Source of the DNA: Acidovorax sp. sic0104
GTDB taxonomy: Bacteria; Pseudomonadota; Gammaproteobacteria; Burkholderiales; Burkholderiaceae_C
DNA: 64,000 nucleotides
NCBI RefSeq assembly: GCF_019219095.1
Contig: NZ_JAHUWH010000003.1
Coordinates: forward strand, 308,345 to 372,344
Direction: 5' to 3'
Numbering within the stretch: position 1 is the stretch's first letter; each line of letters starts with the position of its first letter. Below the pieces are notes generated by a model that ran no database searches, was not told the origin of the DNA, and saw only the letters and a program-made list of their open reading frames with translations. Both the position numbers and the translations under genes were made by a program. This document shows positions 42,073-52,299 of this stretch, piece after piece.

Positions 42073-43602
42073 ATGCGAAAGACCGACGGCGGGCCGAGAT
42101 CATCGTTCCGCCAATCAGTGACCGCTCCGCCCGACGCCACCAGCCCCGCGCCGCTCGAAGCTCTTCGTCTGGCGCGGGAGCAGCGCGCCCGCGTGGGGCT
42201 CAATCTTTTCTGGCGTACCTTCTTCCTGCTGGCCCTGTTGCTGGTGGGCAGCATCCTGGCCTGGCTGCAGACCTTGCGCGCGCTGGAGTTCGAGCCACGC
42301 ACGCTGCACACCGCGCAGCAGATCGCATCATTGGTCAACCTGAGCCGCGCCGCACTGGTGCATTCGGATGCCATCGCCCGCGTGTCTCTCATCAAGACCA
42401 TGGCCGACCAGGAAGGTGTCCGCATTCTTCCCCGCGAGCCCAAGGACAAGTTCGAGCTGCTCGAGGGCACGGCCCTGGGAAACCGCCTCACGGATGAACT
42501 GACCCAGCGCCTGGGCCCCGACACCATCGTTGCCCAAAGCGTCAATGGGGAGACCGGCCTGTGGGTCGGCTTCAACATCAACGGCGACCCCAACTGGCTG
42601 CTGATGGATCGCTCCCGGTTCAGCCCGGCTGGGGGGCGCACCTGGCTGATCTGGCTCATCACGGCGGGCGCTCTGTCGCTGGCAGGCGCAGCCGCCATCG
42701 CGCGGCTGATCAACAGGCCGCTCAAGCAGCTCTCGTACGCCGCCAACCGCGTGAAGGATGGCGACTTCGCAGCCAGCCACCTTGACGAGGAAGTGGTGAC
42801 CAGCGAGATCCGCGAGGTCAACATCGGCTTCAATCGCATGGCGCAAAAGCTCGCCAAACTGGAGCAGGACCGCGCCGTGATGCTGGCAGGCATCTCGCAC
42901 GACCTGCGCACGCCCCTGGCGCGCCTGCGGCTCGAGACAGAGATGAGCGTGAACGACGAGGTCGCGCGCGAACACATGGTGGCCGACATCGTGCAGCTTG
43001 ATGCCACCATTGACAAATTCCTGGACTACGCGCGGCCTGACCACGTCACGCTCACGCCCGTCAATCTGCATGCCGTGGTGTCCTCCTGTGTCTATGCAGT
43101 GCAGGACCACCGCGAGCTGCAGATCACCATGACCGTGCCCGAGGACCTGAACGTGCTGGCCGACGAAGTGGAGCTGGCGCGCGTGATCTCCAACCTGCTG
43201 GAAAACGCCCGACGCTACGGCAAGGCCGAGGACACCGGCATCACCAACGTGGACATCGCCGCCAAGGGCCGCGAGAACTGGGTGCTGGTGAAGCTGCGCG
43301 ACCATGGGCCTGGCGTACCGCCTGAGCAGTTGTCCAACCTGACCAAGCCCTTCTTCCGCGGCGATTCGGCGCGCACGGCGGCTGCGGGCGCAGGGCTGGG
43401 CTTGTCCATTGTGGACAAGACCGTGCAGCGCATGGGAGGCATCTTCGCGCTGGCCAATTCCAGCACGGGCGGACTGGTGGCGCATCTGCAATTGCAGCGC
43501 GCCACAGGTCTGCCCGATGGCGCGGACCCCAAGCAGCGACTGCAGCGCCCGTCCGTCAAGCGTCAGCTGCCCCGGCGCCGAGCAGAAGACAAGACGGCAT
43601 GA
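42073..43602 (+). CDS. EnvZ/RisS-like sensor histidine kinase
   Basis: 509 residues. A cytoplasmic N-terminal stretch, membrane helix 1 (about 45-66), a periplasmic sensor of about 130 residues, membrane helix 2 (about 193-213), HAMP, HisKA with the phospho-His in AGISHDLRTPLARLRLE, and HATPase_c (NLLENARRYG, DHGPGVP, GAGLGLSIV). It phosphorylates and dephosphorylates the regulator coded just upstream. The C-terminal tail is basic (KRQLPRRRAEDK). The signal sensed is unknown; osmolarity or pH is the usual suggestion for this pair. Confidence 0.92.
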   Translation: MRKTDGGPRSSFRQSVTAPPDATSPAPLEALRLAREQRARVGLNLFWRTFFLLALLLVGSILAWLQTLRALEFEPRTLHTAQQIASLVNLSRAALVHSDAIARVSLIKTMADQEGVRILPREPKDKFELLEGTALGNRLTDELTQRLGPDTIVAQSVNGETGLWVGFNINGDPNWLLMDRSRFSPAGGRTWLIWLITAGALSLAGAAAIARLINRPLKQLSYAANRVKDGDFAASHLDEEVVTSEIREVNIGFNRMAQKLAKLEQDRAVMLAGISHDLRTPLARLRLETEMSVNDEVAREHMVADIVQLDATIDKFLDYARPDHVTLTPVNLHAVVSSCVYAVQDHRELQITMTVPEDLNVLADEVELARVISNLLENARRYGKAEDTGITNVDIAAKGRENWVLVKLRDHGPGVPPEQLSNLTKPFFRGDSARTAAAGAGLGLSIVDKTVQRMGGIFALANSSTGGLVAHLQLQRATGLPDGADPKQRLQRPSVKRQLPRRRAEDKTA

Positions 43603-43916
43603 CAGATACCCCTTGCTGGAAGGCGAAAGAGGGAGCAAAAAATCCTGACGCTGACAACGCCGCTCCATCGAGTCTGATTGGCTTTCGTTGATGGACATGG
43701 GTGCGTCGGCACATGCTGGGCACGTTCTGCTGAATAGCAACCGCTTCCTCCACGGGAATTTTCAACCCTGTCGCACTGCGCCCAGAAGCGACATTTTGCT
43801 GCGCGCCCTTGCCGCACCATGCGGCGCGCAATCGCATGCCCGCCGCCTCCGCGGCATGCAGCAGCGCACAACATGCCGGACAATGGCCGCATCCCGCCCT
43901 ACCGCCTGCCCGACCC
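43603..43916. other. Intergenic stretch before aat, no gene seen
   Basis: 314 bp. Frames on both strands overlap each other and lack ribosome sites. It probably holds the aat-bpt promoter; I cannot point to clear -35/-10 boxes. Confidence 0.4.
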
Positions 43917-44672
43917 ATGCCCCCGCAACTGCCCTGGCTGGAGCCTGAAGACCCGCTACCCCACCCCGACCACGCCTGGGGCCCGGACGACCCAGCACCC
44001 GGCCTGCTTGCCGCAGGCGGCGCCCTGAACGTTGCAAACTTGCATGCAGCCTACGGCCAAGGCACCTTTCCCTGGTATGGACCGGGACAGCCCATTCTCT
44101 GGTGGGCACCCGATCCGCGCATGGTGTTGCCCGTGGCCGACTTCAAGTTGCACCGATCCCTGCGCAGGACCCTGCAGTCCTTTCGCGCCAACCCGCGCGC
44201 CGAGATCCGCATCGATCACGCCTTCCGCGAAGTCATCACCGCCTGTGCGACGAAAAAACGCGATGGCCAGGCCGGCACCTGGATCGTGCCGGAAATGATC
44301 ACGGCCTACACCCGTCTTCACTCCGCCGGCCACGCGCACAGCGTGGAGACCTGGATCGATGGCAGGCTGGTCGGAGGGCTTTACTGCGTTGCCATCGGCC
44401 AAGCAGTATTCGGCGAATCGATGTTCGCGCACGCCACGGATGCCTCCAAGATCGCGCTGTCGGCATTGGTGGCCGTGTGCCGGCGTCACGGCGTACAGAT
44501 CATCGACTGCCAGCAGAATACCCGCCACCTGGCCTCGCTGGGTGCCCGCGAGATATCCCGCGACGCATTTTTGTCGCATGTACGGCATGCCAAGGCCCAG
44601 CCTTCGCCCACCTGGACTTTTGACCCCGTATACTGGTCCGAGCTGCTGCCCTCATCAGCCACCACGGCATGA
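43917..44672 (+). CDS. aat: Leucyl/phenylalanyl-tRNA--protein transferase
   Basis: 251 residues. It adds Leu or Phe to proteins with N-terminal Arg/Lys (or Met), marking them for ClpS-ClpAP (N-degron pathway). The family pattern is clear: [40 protein letters not shown], and [20 protein letters not shown]. Start ATG at 43917 ([12 protein letters not shown]). Its stop overlaps the start of bpt (ATGA, 44669-44672), so the two N-degron transferases are translated together. Confidence 0.95.
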   Translation: MPPQLPWLEPEDPLPHPDHAWGPDDPAPGLLAAGGALNVANLHAAYGQGTFPWYGPGQPILWWAPDPRMVLPVADFKLHRSLRRTLQSFRANPRAEIRIDHAFREVITACATKKRDGQAGTWIVPEMITAYTRLHSAGHAHSVETWIDGRLVGGLYCVAIGQAVFGESMFAHATDASKIALSALVAVCRRHGVQIIDCQQNTRHLASLGAREISRDAFLSHVRHAKAQPSPTWTFDPVYWSELLPSSATTA

Positions 44673-45427
44673 CGCAACTCAACGATCTTCCGCTGCAGAC
44701 CCTGCAGTTCTATGCCACTGCCCCCTACCCCTGCAGTTACCTGCCGGACCGGCAGGCACGTTCGCAGGTCGCCACGCCCAGCCACCTCATCCAGAGCGAC
44801 GTCTACTCCGACCTGGTGGCCAAGGGGTTTCGCCGCAGCGGCATGTTCACGTACCGCCCCTACTGCGACGGCTGCCAGGCCTGCACGCCGCTGCGGGTCC
44901 TGGTCAATGAGTTCCAGCCCGACCGCAGCCAGCGACGCGCCTCGGCACGCCATGCCAATCTGCAGGCGCGTGTGCTGCGCCTGTGCTTCATACCGGAGCA
45001 CTACCAGTTGTACCTTCGCTACCAGAACGGCCGCCACGCGGGCGGCGGCATGGACCACGACAGCATCGACCAGTACACGCAATTCCTGCTCCAAAGCCGG
45101 GTGAATTCGCGCTTGGTGGAGTTCCGCGAAGTGGACGAGCAGGGTGAGCCGGGCGCACTCAAGATGGTCTCGATCCTCGACGTGCTGGACGATGGCCTGT
45201 CGGCGGTCTACACCTTCTACGAGCCCGAGCCTCACTGCAGCTACGGCACCTACAACGTGATGTGGCAGATCGAACAGGCGCGCTCCCTTGACCTACCCCA
45301 CGTCTACCTGGGCTACTGGATCGCAGCGAGTCCCAAGATGAACTACAAGGCGCGCTTCCACCCGCATGAAATCCGCACCGACGGACACTGGGCGCGTGCA
45401 GGCGCCAATGCGCCCCCAAGTGCGTGA
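44669..45427 (+). CDS. bpt: Aspartate/glutamate leucyltransferase Bpt
   Basis: 252 residues, of the arginyltransferase-like family; the bacterial Bpt enzyme puts Leu on N-terminal Asp/Glu. Typical blocks: [13 protein letters not shown] (the CxxC that binds metal/haem in this family), [20 protein letters not shown], and [20 protein letters not shown] near the end. Overlaps aat by 4 bp. With aat it covers both secondary and tertiary destabilising residues; ClpS is not in the window. Confidence 0.93.
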   Translation: MTQLNDLPLQTLQFYATAPYPCSYLPDRQARSQVATPSHLIQSDVYSDLVAKGFRRSGMFTYRPYCDGCQACTPLRVLVNEFQPDRSQRRASARHANLQARVLRLCFIPEHYQLYLRYQNGRHAGGGMDHDSIDQYTQFLLQSRVNSRLVEFREVDEQGEPGALKMVSILDVLDDGLSAVYTFYEPEPHCSYGTYNVMWQIEQARSLDLPHVYLGYWIAASPKMNYKARFHPHEIRTDGHWARAGANAPPSA

Positions 45428-45482
45428 CAGCGCGTTTGCATTTCACAAGATAAAATGCGGCGGTCTCCACAGCACCGCCGCC

Positions 45483-46307
45483 ATGAAAAAAAACGATCCG
45501 AGCATTCCTGTCAAACCGAGCGTTCAGGTTCTGGAGCGCATGTTCACGCTGATCGATGTTCTGGCATCGCGCGAAGACGCCATCTCCCTCAAGGAAATCA
45601 GCGAAAAGACAGGACTGCACCCATCCACCACGCACCGGATCCTGAACGATCTCACGATCGGGCGGTTTGTGGACCGGCCGGAGTCGGGCAGTTACCGCCT
45701 GGGCATGCGGTTGCTGGAGTTGGGCAATCTGGTCAAGGCACGCCTGAGCGTGCGTGATGCCGCGCTGACCCCCATGCGCAACCTCCACAAGCTCATCCAG
45801 CAACCCGTGAACCTGAGCATGCGCCAGGGCGACGAGATCGTTTACGTGGAACGCGCCTACAGCGAGCGTTCGGGCATGCAGGTGGTGCGCGCCATCGGCG
45901 GGCGGGCGCCTCTTCACCTGACATCCACCGGCAAGCTCTTCCTGGCGCTGGACGACCCGCAACGGGTCCGTGCCTATGCCACCCGCACAGGGTTGGCCGG
46001 GCACACGCGCAACAGCATCACCCAGTTGCCGCTGCTCGAGCGCGAGTTGGCCAAGGCCCGACAGTACGGCATGGCACGTGACAACGAGGAACTGGAGTTG
46101 GGTGTGCGCTGCATGGCCGCAGGTGTGTACGACGACCAGGGCAAGCTGGTGGCGGGCCTGTCGATCTCTGCGCCCGCCGACCGGCTGGACGAAGGCTGGC
46201 TGCCCAAGCTGCAGGCCACGGCCAACGAGATATCGCACGCACTGGGCCACACCGCCAGCGCCGAGTCGCCATCCGAGGCAGCGGGTCGCACCACGGGCTT
46301 GGGCTGA
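45483..46307 (+). CDS. IclR-family transcriptional regulator
   Basis: 274 residues. N-terminal winged helix (about 12-75: SVQVLERMFTLIDVLASRED, HPSTTHRILNDLTIGRFVDR) and IclR effector domain (GGRAPLHLTSTGKLFLALDD, LGVRCMAAGVYDDQGKLVAG). Start ATG at 45483, 55 bp after bpt. Target not evident: flanking genes are aat-bpt and convergent pbpG, so it probably acts elsewhere. Confidence 0.9.
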   Translation: MKKNDPSIPVKPSVQVLERMFTLIDVLASREDAISLKEISEKTGLHPSTTHRILNDLTIGRFVDRPESGSYRLGMRLLELGNLVKARLSVRDAALTPMRNLHKLIQQPVNLSMRQGDEIVYVERAYSERSGMQVVRAIGGRAPLHLTSTGKLFLALDDPQRVRAYATRTGLAGHTRNSITQLPLLERELAKARQYGMARDNEELELGVRCMAAGVYDDQGKLVAGLSISAPADRLDEGWLPKLQATANEISHALGHTASAESPSEAAGRTTGLG

Positions 46308-46400
46308 CTGCCGACCTGTGCGGGCCACCATGGGGCCGGGACGCTGGCCGTGGGCGCGCCCATGCCACAAGGCCGCAGCACAAAGAGTACCCCCCAAGAA

Positions 46401-46432
46401 AAAGGCCAACTTGAGCTACCAAGTCGGCCTTT
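46401..46432 (+). terminator. Bidirectional terminator between the IclR gene and pbpG
   Basis: AAAGGCC-ACTT / AAGT-GGCCTTT hairpin with one mismatch, located between convergent genes. Confidence 0.7.
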
Positions 46433-46496
46433 GCTCAGATCGCGAACCCTTGCCCGGGATTCCGCTGGCAACAGAATGAATAGATGAAAGCTACGC

Positions 46497-47591
46497 CTAG
46501 CGCGCGACGGTGGCGGTACTTGCCCTGGCCTGCAGCGGCGTCGTCAGCGATGCCGGCAGGGTTTCCACCCAGTGGCGCACGCGCTCTGCATCGCCCAGGC
46601 GGCTGAACTTGCCTGCGGAATCGAGGAAGACCATGATCAGCTTGCGGCCGGCGATCTGGGTCTGCATCACCAGGCAGCGCCCGGCTTCGGAGATATAGCC
46701 TGTTTTCTGCAGGCCGATGTCCCAGGTGGGGTTCTTCACCAGGCCATTCGTGTTGTTGTACTGCAGGGTGCGCTGGCCCACGGCCACTTCGTAGCCGGGC
46801 GAGGTCGACAGTTCGCGCAGCAGCGGGTCGCCATGCGCTACGTTGACCAGCGTGGCCAGGTCGCGCGCGCTCGACTGGTTGCGGCTGGACAGGCCCGTGG
46901 GCTCCACATAGCGCGTGTCGGTCATGCCCAGCAACTTGGCCTTGGCATTCATCTGCGCCACGAACACCTCCAGACCCCCCGGGTAAGTGCGGCCCAATGC
47001 GTGCGCCGCGCGGTTTTCGCTGGACATGAGGGCCAGGTGCAGCATCTCGCCGCGCGTGAGCGTGGCCCCCACGACGAGGCGGGAACGGCTGCCCTTTTCG
47101 GTGTCCACATCATCCTGTGTGATGGTGATCGGCTCTTCCATGGGCAACTTGGCCTGCGAAATGATCATGCCGGTCATCAGCTTGGTCAGCGATGCGATGG
47201 GCAGCACGGCATGATCGTTCTTGGACAGCAGCACTTCGTGCGTATCCTGGTCGATGACCAGGGCGACGCTGGACTTGAGGTCCAGCGGGTCATTGACCTC
47301 GTGCAGGCCCGCCATCTGGCCAAAGGAGGGCTTTGCGGGCACAAAGGCGACCCGGGTGGCGGCCTTGGAGGACTTGGCAGACACGCGCACGGGCTTGGTC
47401 GCCGTGGCCGCCTTTCGCGGGGCTGCGGCCCGTTTGGGGCTGGCGCTGGCCGCGCTGGTCTGCTGTTTCTTGACGGGGGCTTTCTTGCGCTCCTGAGCGT
47501 GCGCGGCTGGCACGGCCAGCGCCGCACTGACGACGACAAAGCCCAAAAGCTGGAGAAAACGGTTCACTGCGGCGCGGTGGCGATGGTGCAT
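46497..47591 (-). CDS. pbpG: D-alanyl-D-alanine endopeptidase (PbpG/PBP7 type)
   Basis: 364 residues. Signal peptide (FLQLLGFVVVSAALAVPAAH), a Lys/Ala/Pro-rich linker of about 50 residues, then an S11 penicillin-binding domain with all three motifs: SLTK, SEN and KTG (LQKTGYISEAGR). It cleaves D-Ala-mDAP crosslinks in peptidoglycan in the periplasm. The long basic linker resembles H1-like repeats and is longer than in enteric PBP7; it may bind the wall. Start ATG at 47589-47591. Confidence 0.92.
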   Translation of the reverse strand: MHHRHRAAVNRFLQLLGFVVVSAALAVPAAHAQERKKAPVKKQQTSAASASPKRAAAPRKAATATKPVRVSAKSSKAATRVAFVPAKPSFGQMAGLHEVNDPLDLKSSVALVIDQDTHEVLLSKNDHAVLPIASLTKLMTGMIISQAKLPMEEPITITQDDVDTEKGSRSRLVVGATLTRGEMLHLALMSSENRAAHALGRTYPGGLEVFVAQMNAKAKLLGMTDTRYVEPTGLSSRNQSSARDLATLVNVAHGDPLLRELSTSPGYEVAVGQRTLQYNNTNGLVKNPTWDIGLQKTGYISEAGRCLVMQTQIAGRKLIMVFLDSAGKFSRLGDAERVRHWVETLPASLTTPLQARASTATVAR

Positions 47592-47640
47592 CCAAATGCT
47601 CCAAACGGTAATAAGTGTTGAGCAGTGTACAGAATCAAAA

Positions 47641-47674
47641 AAAGTCGCGCAAGATCAATACCTTGCGCGACTTT
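47641..47674 (-). terminator. Terminator of leuA
   Basis: AAAGTCGCGCAAG / CTTGCGCGACTTT, perfect 13-bp arms with an 8-nt loop, followed on the minus strand by a T7 run. It ends the leuA transcript 34 bp past the stop. Confidence 0.9.
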
Positions 47675-47707
47675 CCGAGAAAGTGAATGAAATTATAAAT
47701 TCACTGC

Positions 47708-49246
47708 TCAGCCTTGTGCGGCCACCCGATCAGCTTTACTTTGTAACTTGTTCAGGGCACTGAGGTAGGCTTTGGCAGACGCCACCACGATATCGGGGTC
47801 TGCGCCCACACCATTGACCACGCGCCCGCTGTTCTGCAGGCGCACGGTGACCTCTCCCTGACTCTCGGTGGAGCCGCTGATCGCATTGACGGAGTACAGC
47901 ACCATCTCCGCACCGCTCTTGACGTGCGACTCGATGGCCTTGAGGGACGCATCAACGGGGCCGTTGCCGTCGGACTTGCCCTGCACTTCGCGGCCGTCGA
48001 CCGTGAAAACAATGGTGGCCTGTGGGCGCTCGCCTGTCTCGCTGTGTTGAGCCAGCGACACGAAACCGTATTGCTCGTTCTCGCTGGTCACGCTTTCATC
48101 GCTGACCAGTGCCAGGATGTCTTCGTCGAAGATTTCGCTCTTGCGATCAGCCAGTTCCTTGAATCGGGCAAAAGCGAGGTTGATCTCGGTCTCGCTGTCG
48201 AGCTGCACGCCCAGTTCCTGCAGGCGCTGCTTGAAGGCGTTGCGGCCGCTGAGCTTGCCCAGCACGATCTTGTTGGCCGACCAGCCCACGTCCTCGGCGC
48301 GCATGATCTCGTAGGTATCGCGCGCCTTCAGCACGCCGTCCTGGTGGATGCCGCTGGCGTGCGCGAACGCGTTGGCGCCCACCACGGCCTTGTTCGGCTG
48401 CACAACGAAACCGGTCGTCTGACTCACCATGCGGCTCGCCGCCACGATGTGTTTGGCATCGATGCCAAGGTCCAGGTCGAAGTAGTCACGGCGCGTCTTG
48501 ATGGCCATGACGACTTCCTCGAGCGAGCAGTTGCCCGCGCGCTCGCCCAGGCCGTTGATCGTGCACTCGACCTGACGGGCGCCGCCAATCTTCACCCCAG
48601 CGAGCGAATTGGCCACCGCCATGCCCAGGTCGTTGTGGCAGTGCACCGACCAGATCGCCTTGTCGCTGTTGGGAATGCGCTCGCGCAGCGTCTTGATGAA
48701 ATTGCCGTACAGCTCGGGAATGGCGTAGCCCACGGTATCCGGCACGTTGATGGTGGTGGCGCCTTCGGCAATCACGGCCTCCAGCACGCGGCACAGGAAG
48801 TCGGGGTCGCTGCGGTAGCCATCCTCGGGGCTGAACTCGATGTCGGCCACCAGGTTGCGCGCAAAGCGCACCGATTGCTTGGCCTGCTCGAGCACCTGCT
48901 CGGGCGTCATCCGCAGCTTCTTTTCCATGTGCAGCGCGCTGGTGGCGATGAACGTATGGATGCGCGCGCTGTTGGCACCCTTGAGCGCCTCGGCCGCCCG
49001 GGAGATGTCGCGGTCGTTGGCGCGCGAGAGCGAGCAGATGGTCGAGTCCTTGATCGCATTGGCGATGGCCTGAACCGCTTCGAAATCGCCGTTGGAGCTG
49101 GCGGCGAAACCGGCTTCGATCACATCCACCTTCAGGCGCTCGAGCTGGCGCGCGATGCGCAGCTTTTCATCCTTGGTCATCGAGGCGCCGGGGGACTGCT
49201 CCCCATCGCGCAAGGTGGTGTCGAAAATGATCAGTTTGTCAGCCAT
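47708..49246 (-). CDS. leuA: 2-isopropylmalate synthase
   Basis: 512 residues. It condenses acetyl-CoA with 2-ketoisovalerate, the first step of leucine synthesis. The catalytic TIM barrel starts [25 protein letters not shown] supplies metal ligands; [15 protein letters not shown] is typical. The C-terminal LeuA dimer domain (about 390-510) gives leucine feedback inhibition. A leucine-rich leader peptide and attenuator precede it (49309-49416), so transcription is probably controlled by Leu-tRNA charging. Confidence 0.97.
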   Translation of the reverse strand: MADKLIIFDTTLRDGEQSPGASMTKDEKLRIARQLERLKVDVIEAGFAASSNGDFEAVQAIANAIKDSTICSLSRANDRDISRAAEALKGANSARIHTFIATSALHMEKKLRMTPEQVLEQAKQSVRFARNLVADIEFSPEDGYRSDPDFLCRVLEAVIAEGATTINVPDTVGYAIPELYGNFIKTLRERIPNSDKAIWSVHCHNDLGMAVANSLAGVKIGGARQVECTINGLGERAGNCSLEEVVMAIKTRRDYFDLDLGIDAKHIVAASRMVSQTTGFVVQPNKAVVGANAFAHASGIHQDGVLKARDTYEIMRAEDVGWSANKIVLGKLSGRNAFKQRLQELGVQLDSETEINLAFARFKELADRKSEIFDEDILALVSDESVTSENEQYGFVSLAQHSETGERPQATIVFTVDGREVQGKSDGNGPVDASLKAIESHVKSGAEMVLYSVNAISGSTESQGEVTVRLQNSGRVVNGVGADPDIVVASAKAYLSALNKLQSKADRVAAQG

Positions 49247-49308
49247 GTCGTTCTCCTGGTATCGGTGGGTGTGGGTCCCGCAACGTCAAAAATCTGGCGC
49301 CCAAAGCA

Positions 49309-49339
49309 AAAGGCCCGTTGCGGGTGCATACGGGCCTTT
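49309..49339 (-). terminator. leuA attenuator terminator
   Basis: AAAGGCCCG / CGGGCCTTT stem (49309-49317 with 49331-49339). On the minus strand it is followed by TTGCTTTGG. It lies between the leader peptide stop (49363) and the leuA start (49246), where an attenuator should be. Confidence 0.75.
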
Positions 49340-49362
49340 GTGGAAAAAGTGTGCGCGTGCGC

Positions 49363-49416
49363 CTACTGTCTCCGCCCGTGGGGAGGTAGCAGTAGAGCCA
49401 GGGCCAACGTGTTCAT
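49363..49416 (-). CDS. leuL: leuA leader peptide
   Basis: 17 residues: MNTLALALLLPPHGRRQ, ATG 49414-49416 to TAG 49363-49365. Five leucines are clustered at positions 4-10 and use TTG, CTG and CTA codons. Ribosome stalling on these when Leu-tRNA is scarce would prevent the terminator at 49309-49339 and allow leuA expression. This is the classical amino-acid attenuation design. Confidence 0.8.
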   Translation of the reverse strand: MNTLALALLLPPHGRRQ

Positions 49417-49458
49417 GCAGCGCAATGTAGCACAACTGCGCCCCGGCGCCTGTTGTCG

Positions 49459-50292
49459 TCACTTGTGCAGCCCGCGCTCGTCCGGCTCGTCGGTGGAGGT
49501 GCTGATCACGCTGCTGTGCTGCCCCTTGGCCTTGCGCCAGGCGTACACGCCGTAGCCGCTGATGCCATAGAACACGAACACGCTGAACAGCACGATGGGC
49601 GGGTGGATGTTGATGATGGCGATGACCAGCGCGATCAGCACAATGGCAGCGAAGGGCACGCTCTTTTTCATCTGCACGTCCTTGAAGCTGTAGAACGGCA
49701 CGTTGGTCACCATGGTCAGGCCCGAGTACAGCGTGAAAGCGAACATGATCCAGGTGATCTGGGGCCAGGTAAGCCATGCGTCTTCACCGGGGCGCACACC
49801 CAACTCGGTCATCAGCCAGATGAAGCCTGCCACCAGCGCGGCAGCAGCGGGGGACGGAAGGCCCTGGAAGTAGCGCTTGTCGACCACGCCGGTGTTCACG
49901 TTGAAACGTGCGAGTCGCAGCGCCGCGCAGGCGCAGTACACGAAGGCGGCGATCCAGCCCCAGCGACCCAGGCCCTGCAGCGACCATTCATAGGCGATCA
50001 GGGCGGGCGCGGCACCGAACGACACCATGTCGGACAGCGAGTCCATCTGCTCTCCAAACGCGCTTTGGGTATTGGTCATGCGGGCTACGCGCCCGTCGAG
50101 GCTGTCGAGCACCATGGCGCAGAACACGCCCACCGCTGCCTGGTCGAAATTCCCGTTCATGGCCATCACGATGGAGTAGAACCCCCCGAACAGTGCAGCC
50201 AGCGTGAACAGGTTGGGCAGGATGTAGATGCCCTTGCGCCGCTTGCGCACCATCACACCGGGGTTGTCGGCAGGCTCTTTGCCATCATGCAT
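49459..50292 (-). CDS. pssA: CDP-diacylglycerol--serine O-phosphatidyltransferase
   Basis: 277 residues. It makes phosphatidylserine, precursor of phosphatidylethanolamine, in the inner membrane. The CDP-alcohol phosphotransferase motif is complete (DSLDGRVARMTNTQSAFG, then EQMDSLSD), with about seven membrane helices. This is the membrane (Bacillus-type) class, as is usual outside enterics. It lies between ilvC and leuA, as in other Burkholderiales; the leuA leader starts only 42 bp after its stop, so leuA may be partly co-transcribed. Confidence 0.95.
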   Translation of the reverse strand: MHDGKEPADNPGVMVRKRRKGIYILPNLFTLAALFGGFYSIVMAMNGNFDQAAVGVFCAMVLDSLDGRVARMTNTQSAFGEQMDSLSDMVSFGAAPALIAYEWSLQGLGRWGWIAAFVYCACAALRLARFNVNTGVVDKRYFQGLPSPAAAALVAGFIWLMTELGVRPGEDAWLTWPQITWIMFAFTLYSGLTMVTNVPFYSFKDVQMKKSVPFAAIVLIALVIAIINIHPPIVLFSVFVFYGISGYGVYAWRKAKGQHSSVISTSTDEPDERGLHK

Positions 50293-50299
50293 TCGATTG

Positions 50300-50352
50300 A
50301 CCTCCAGCGCTTGCCTGGTCTAGGCAAGCCGCTATTGAATTTATAGTTTTTT
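50300..50352 (-). repeat. Interspersed repeat upstream of pssA
   Basis: On the minus strand it reads ATAGCGGCTTGCCTAGACC, AGGCAAGCGCTGGAGG. The inner arms GCTTGCC / GGCAAGC pair, so this copy forms a hairpin. It lies in the 5' leader region of pssA. The rest of 50353-50509 holds no gene. Confidence 0.7.
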
Positions 50353-50509
50353 CAGCCAGCGCCGAGGAAACAGACCCGGCACTGCACGCACAAGAGGCGA
50401 AGCTCGCAGTGTAGCGCCTGGCGGCATCTCGCTACCCGAACGCCGGCAACCCCCTGCACCCCGCAAGGCAGGCAGCGACACTTGGGCACCTGTCGGCGCC
50501 GCCAATGAA

Positions 50510-50531
50510 AAAGGCCACCGAGGTGGCCTTT
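50510..50531 (-). terminator. Terminator of ilvC
   Basis: AAAGGCCACC / GGTGGCCTTT with a 2-nt gap, followed on the minus strand by TTCATT. It lies 57 bp past the ilvC stop. Confidence 0.8.
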
Positions 50532-50587
50532 CGTTGGATTGGAGGCCTGCTCAGCAGAAGTGGCAGCAGGCACAACCAGCAAAAGAA

Positions 50588-52154
<1,567 letters not shown>

Positions 52155-52240
52155 GATGAGAGATTCCTCTTTTCGCTGCCCTCCCCTGCGCACGGTAATG
52201 CGCAGGCTCGGCAGGCAATAGATTCGTCAAAAGGTTGAAT

Positions 52241-52283
52241 GCTATCTATTCGATAGCTAATGGCGCTTGACGGACCAGCGCCG
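52241..52283 (+). repeat. Interspersed repeat between ilvB and ilvH
   Basis: Carries ATAGCTAATGGCGCTTGACG and GGACCAGCGCC. It occupies much of the 145-bp ilvB-ilvH gap, so it is transcribed as part of the operon mRNA if the genes are co-transcribed. Confidence 0.55.
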
Positions 52284-52299
52284 AAGGCCGATTACATGC

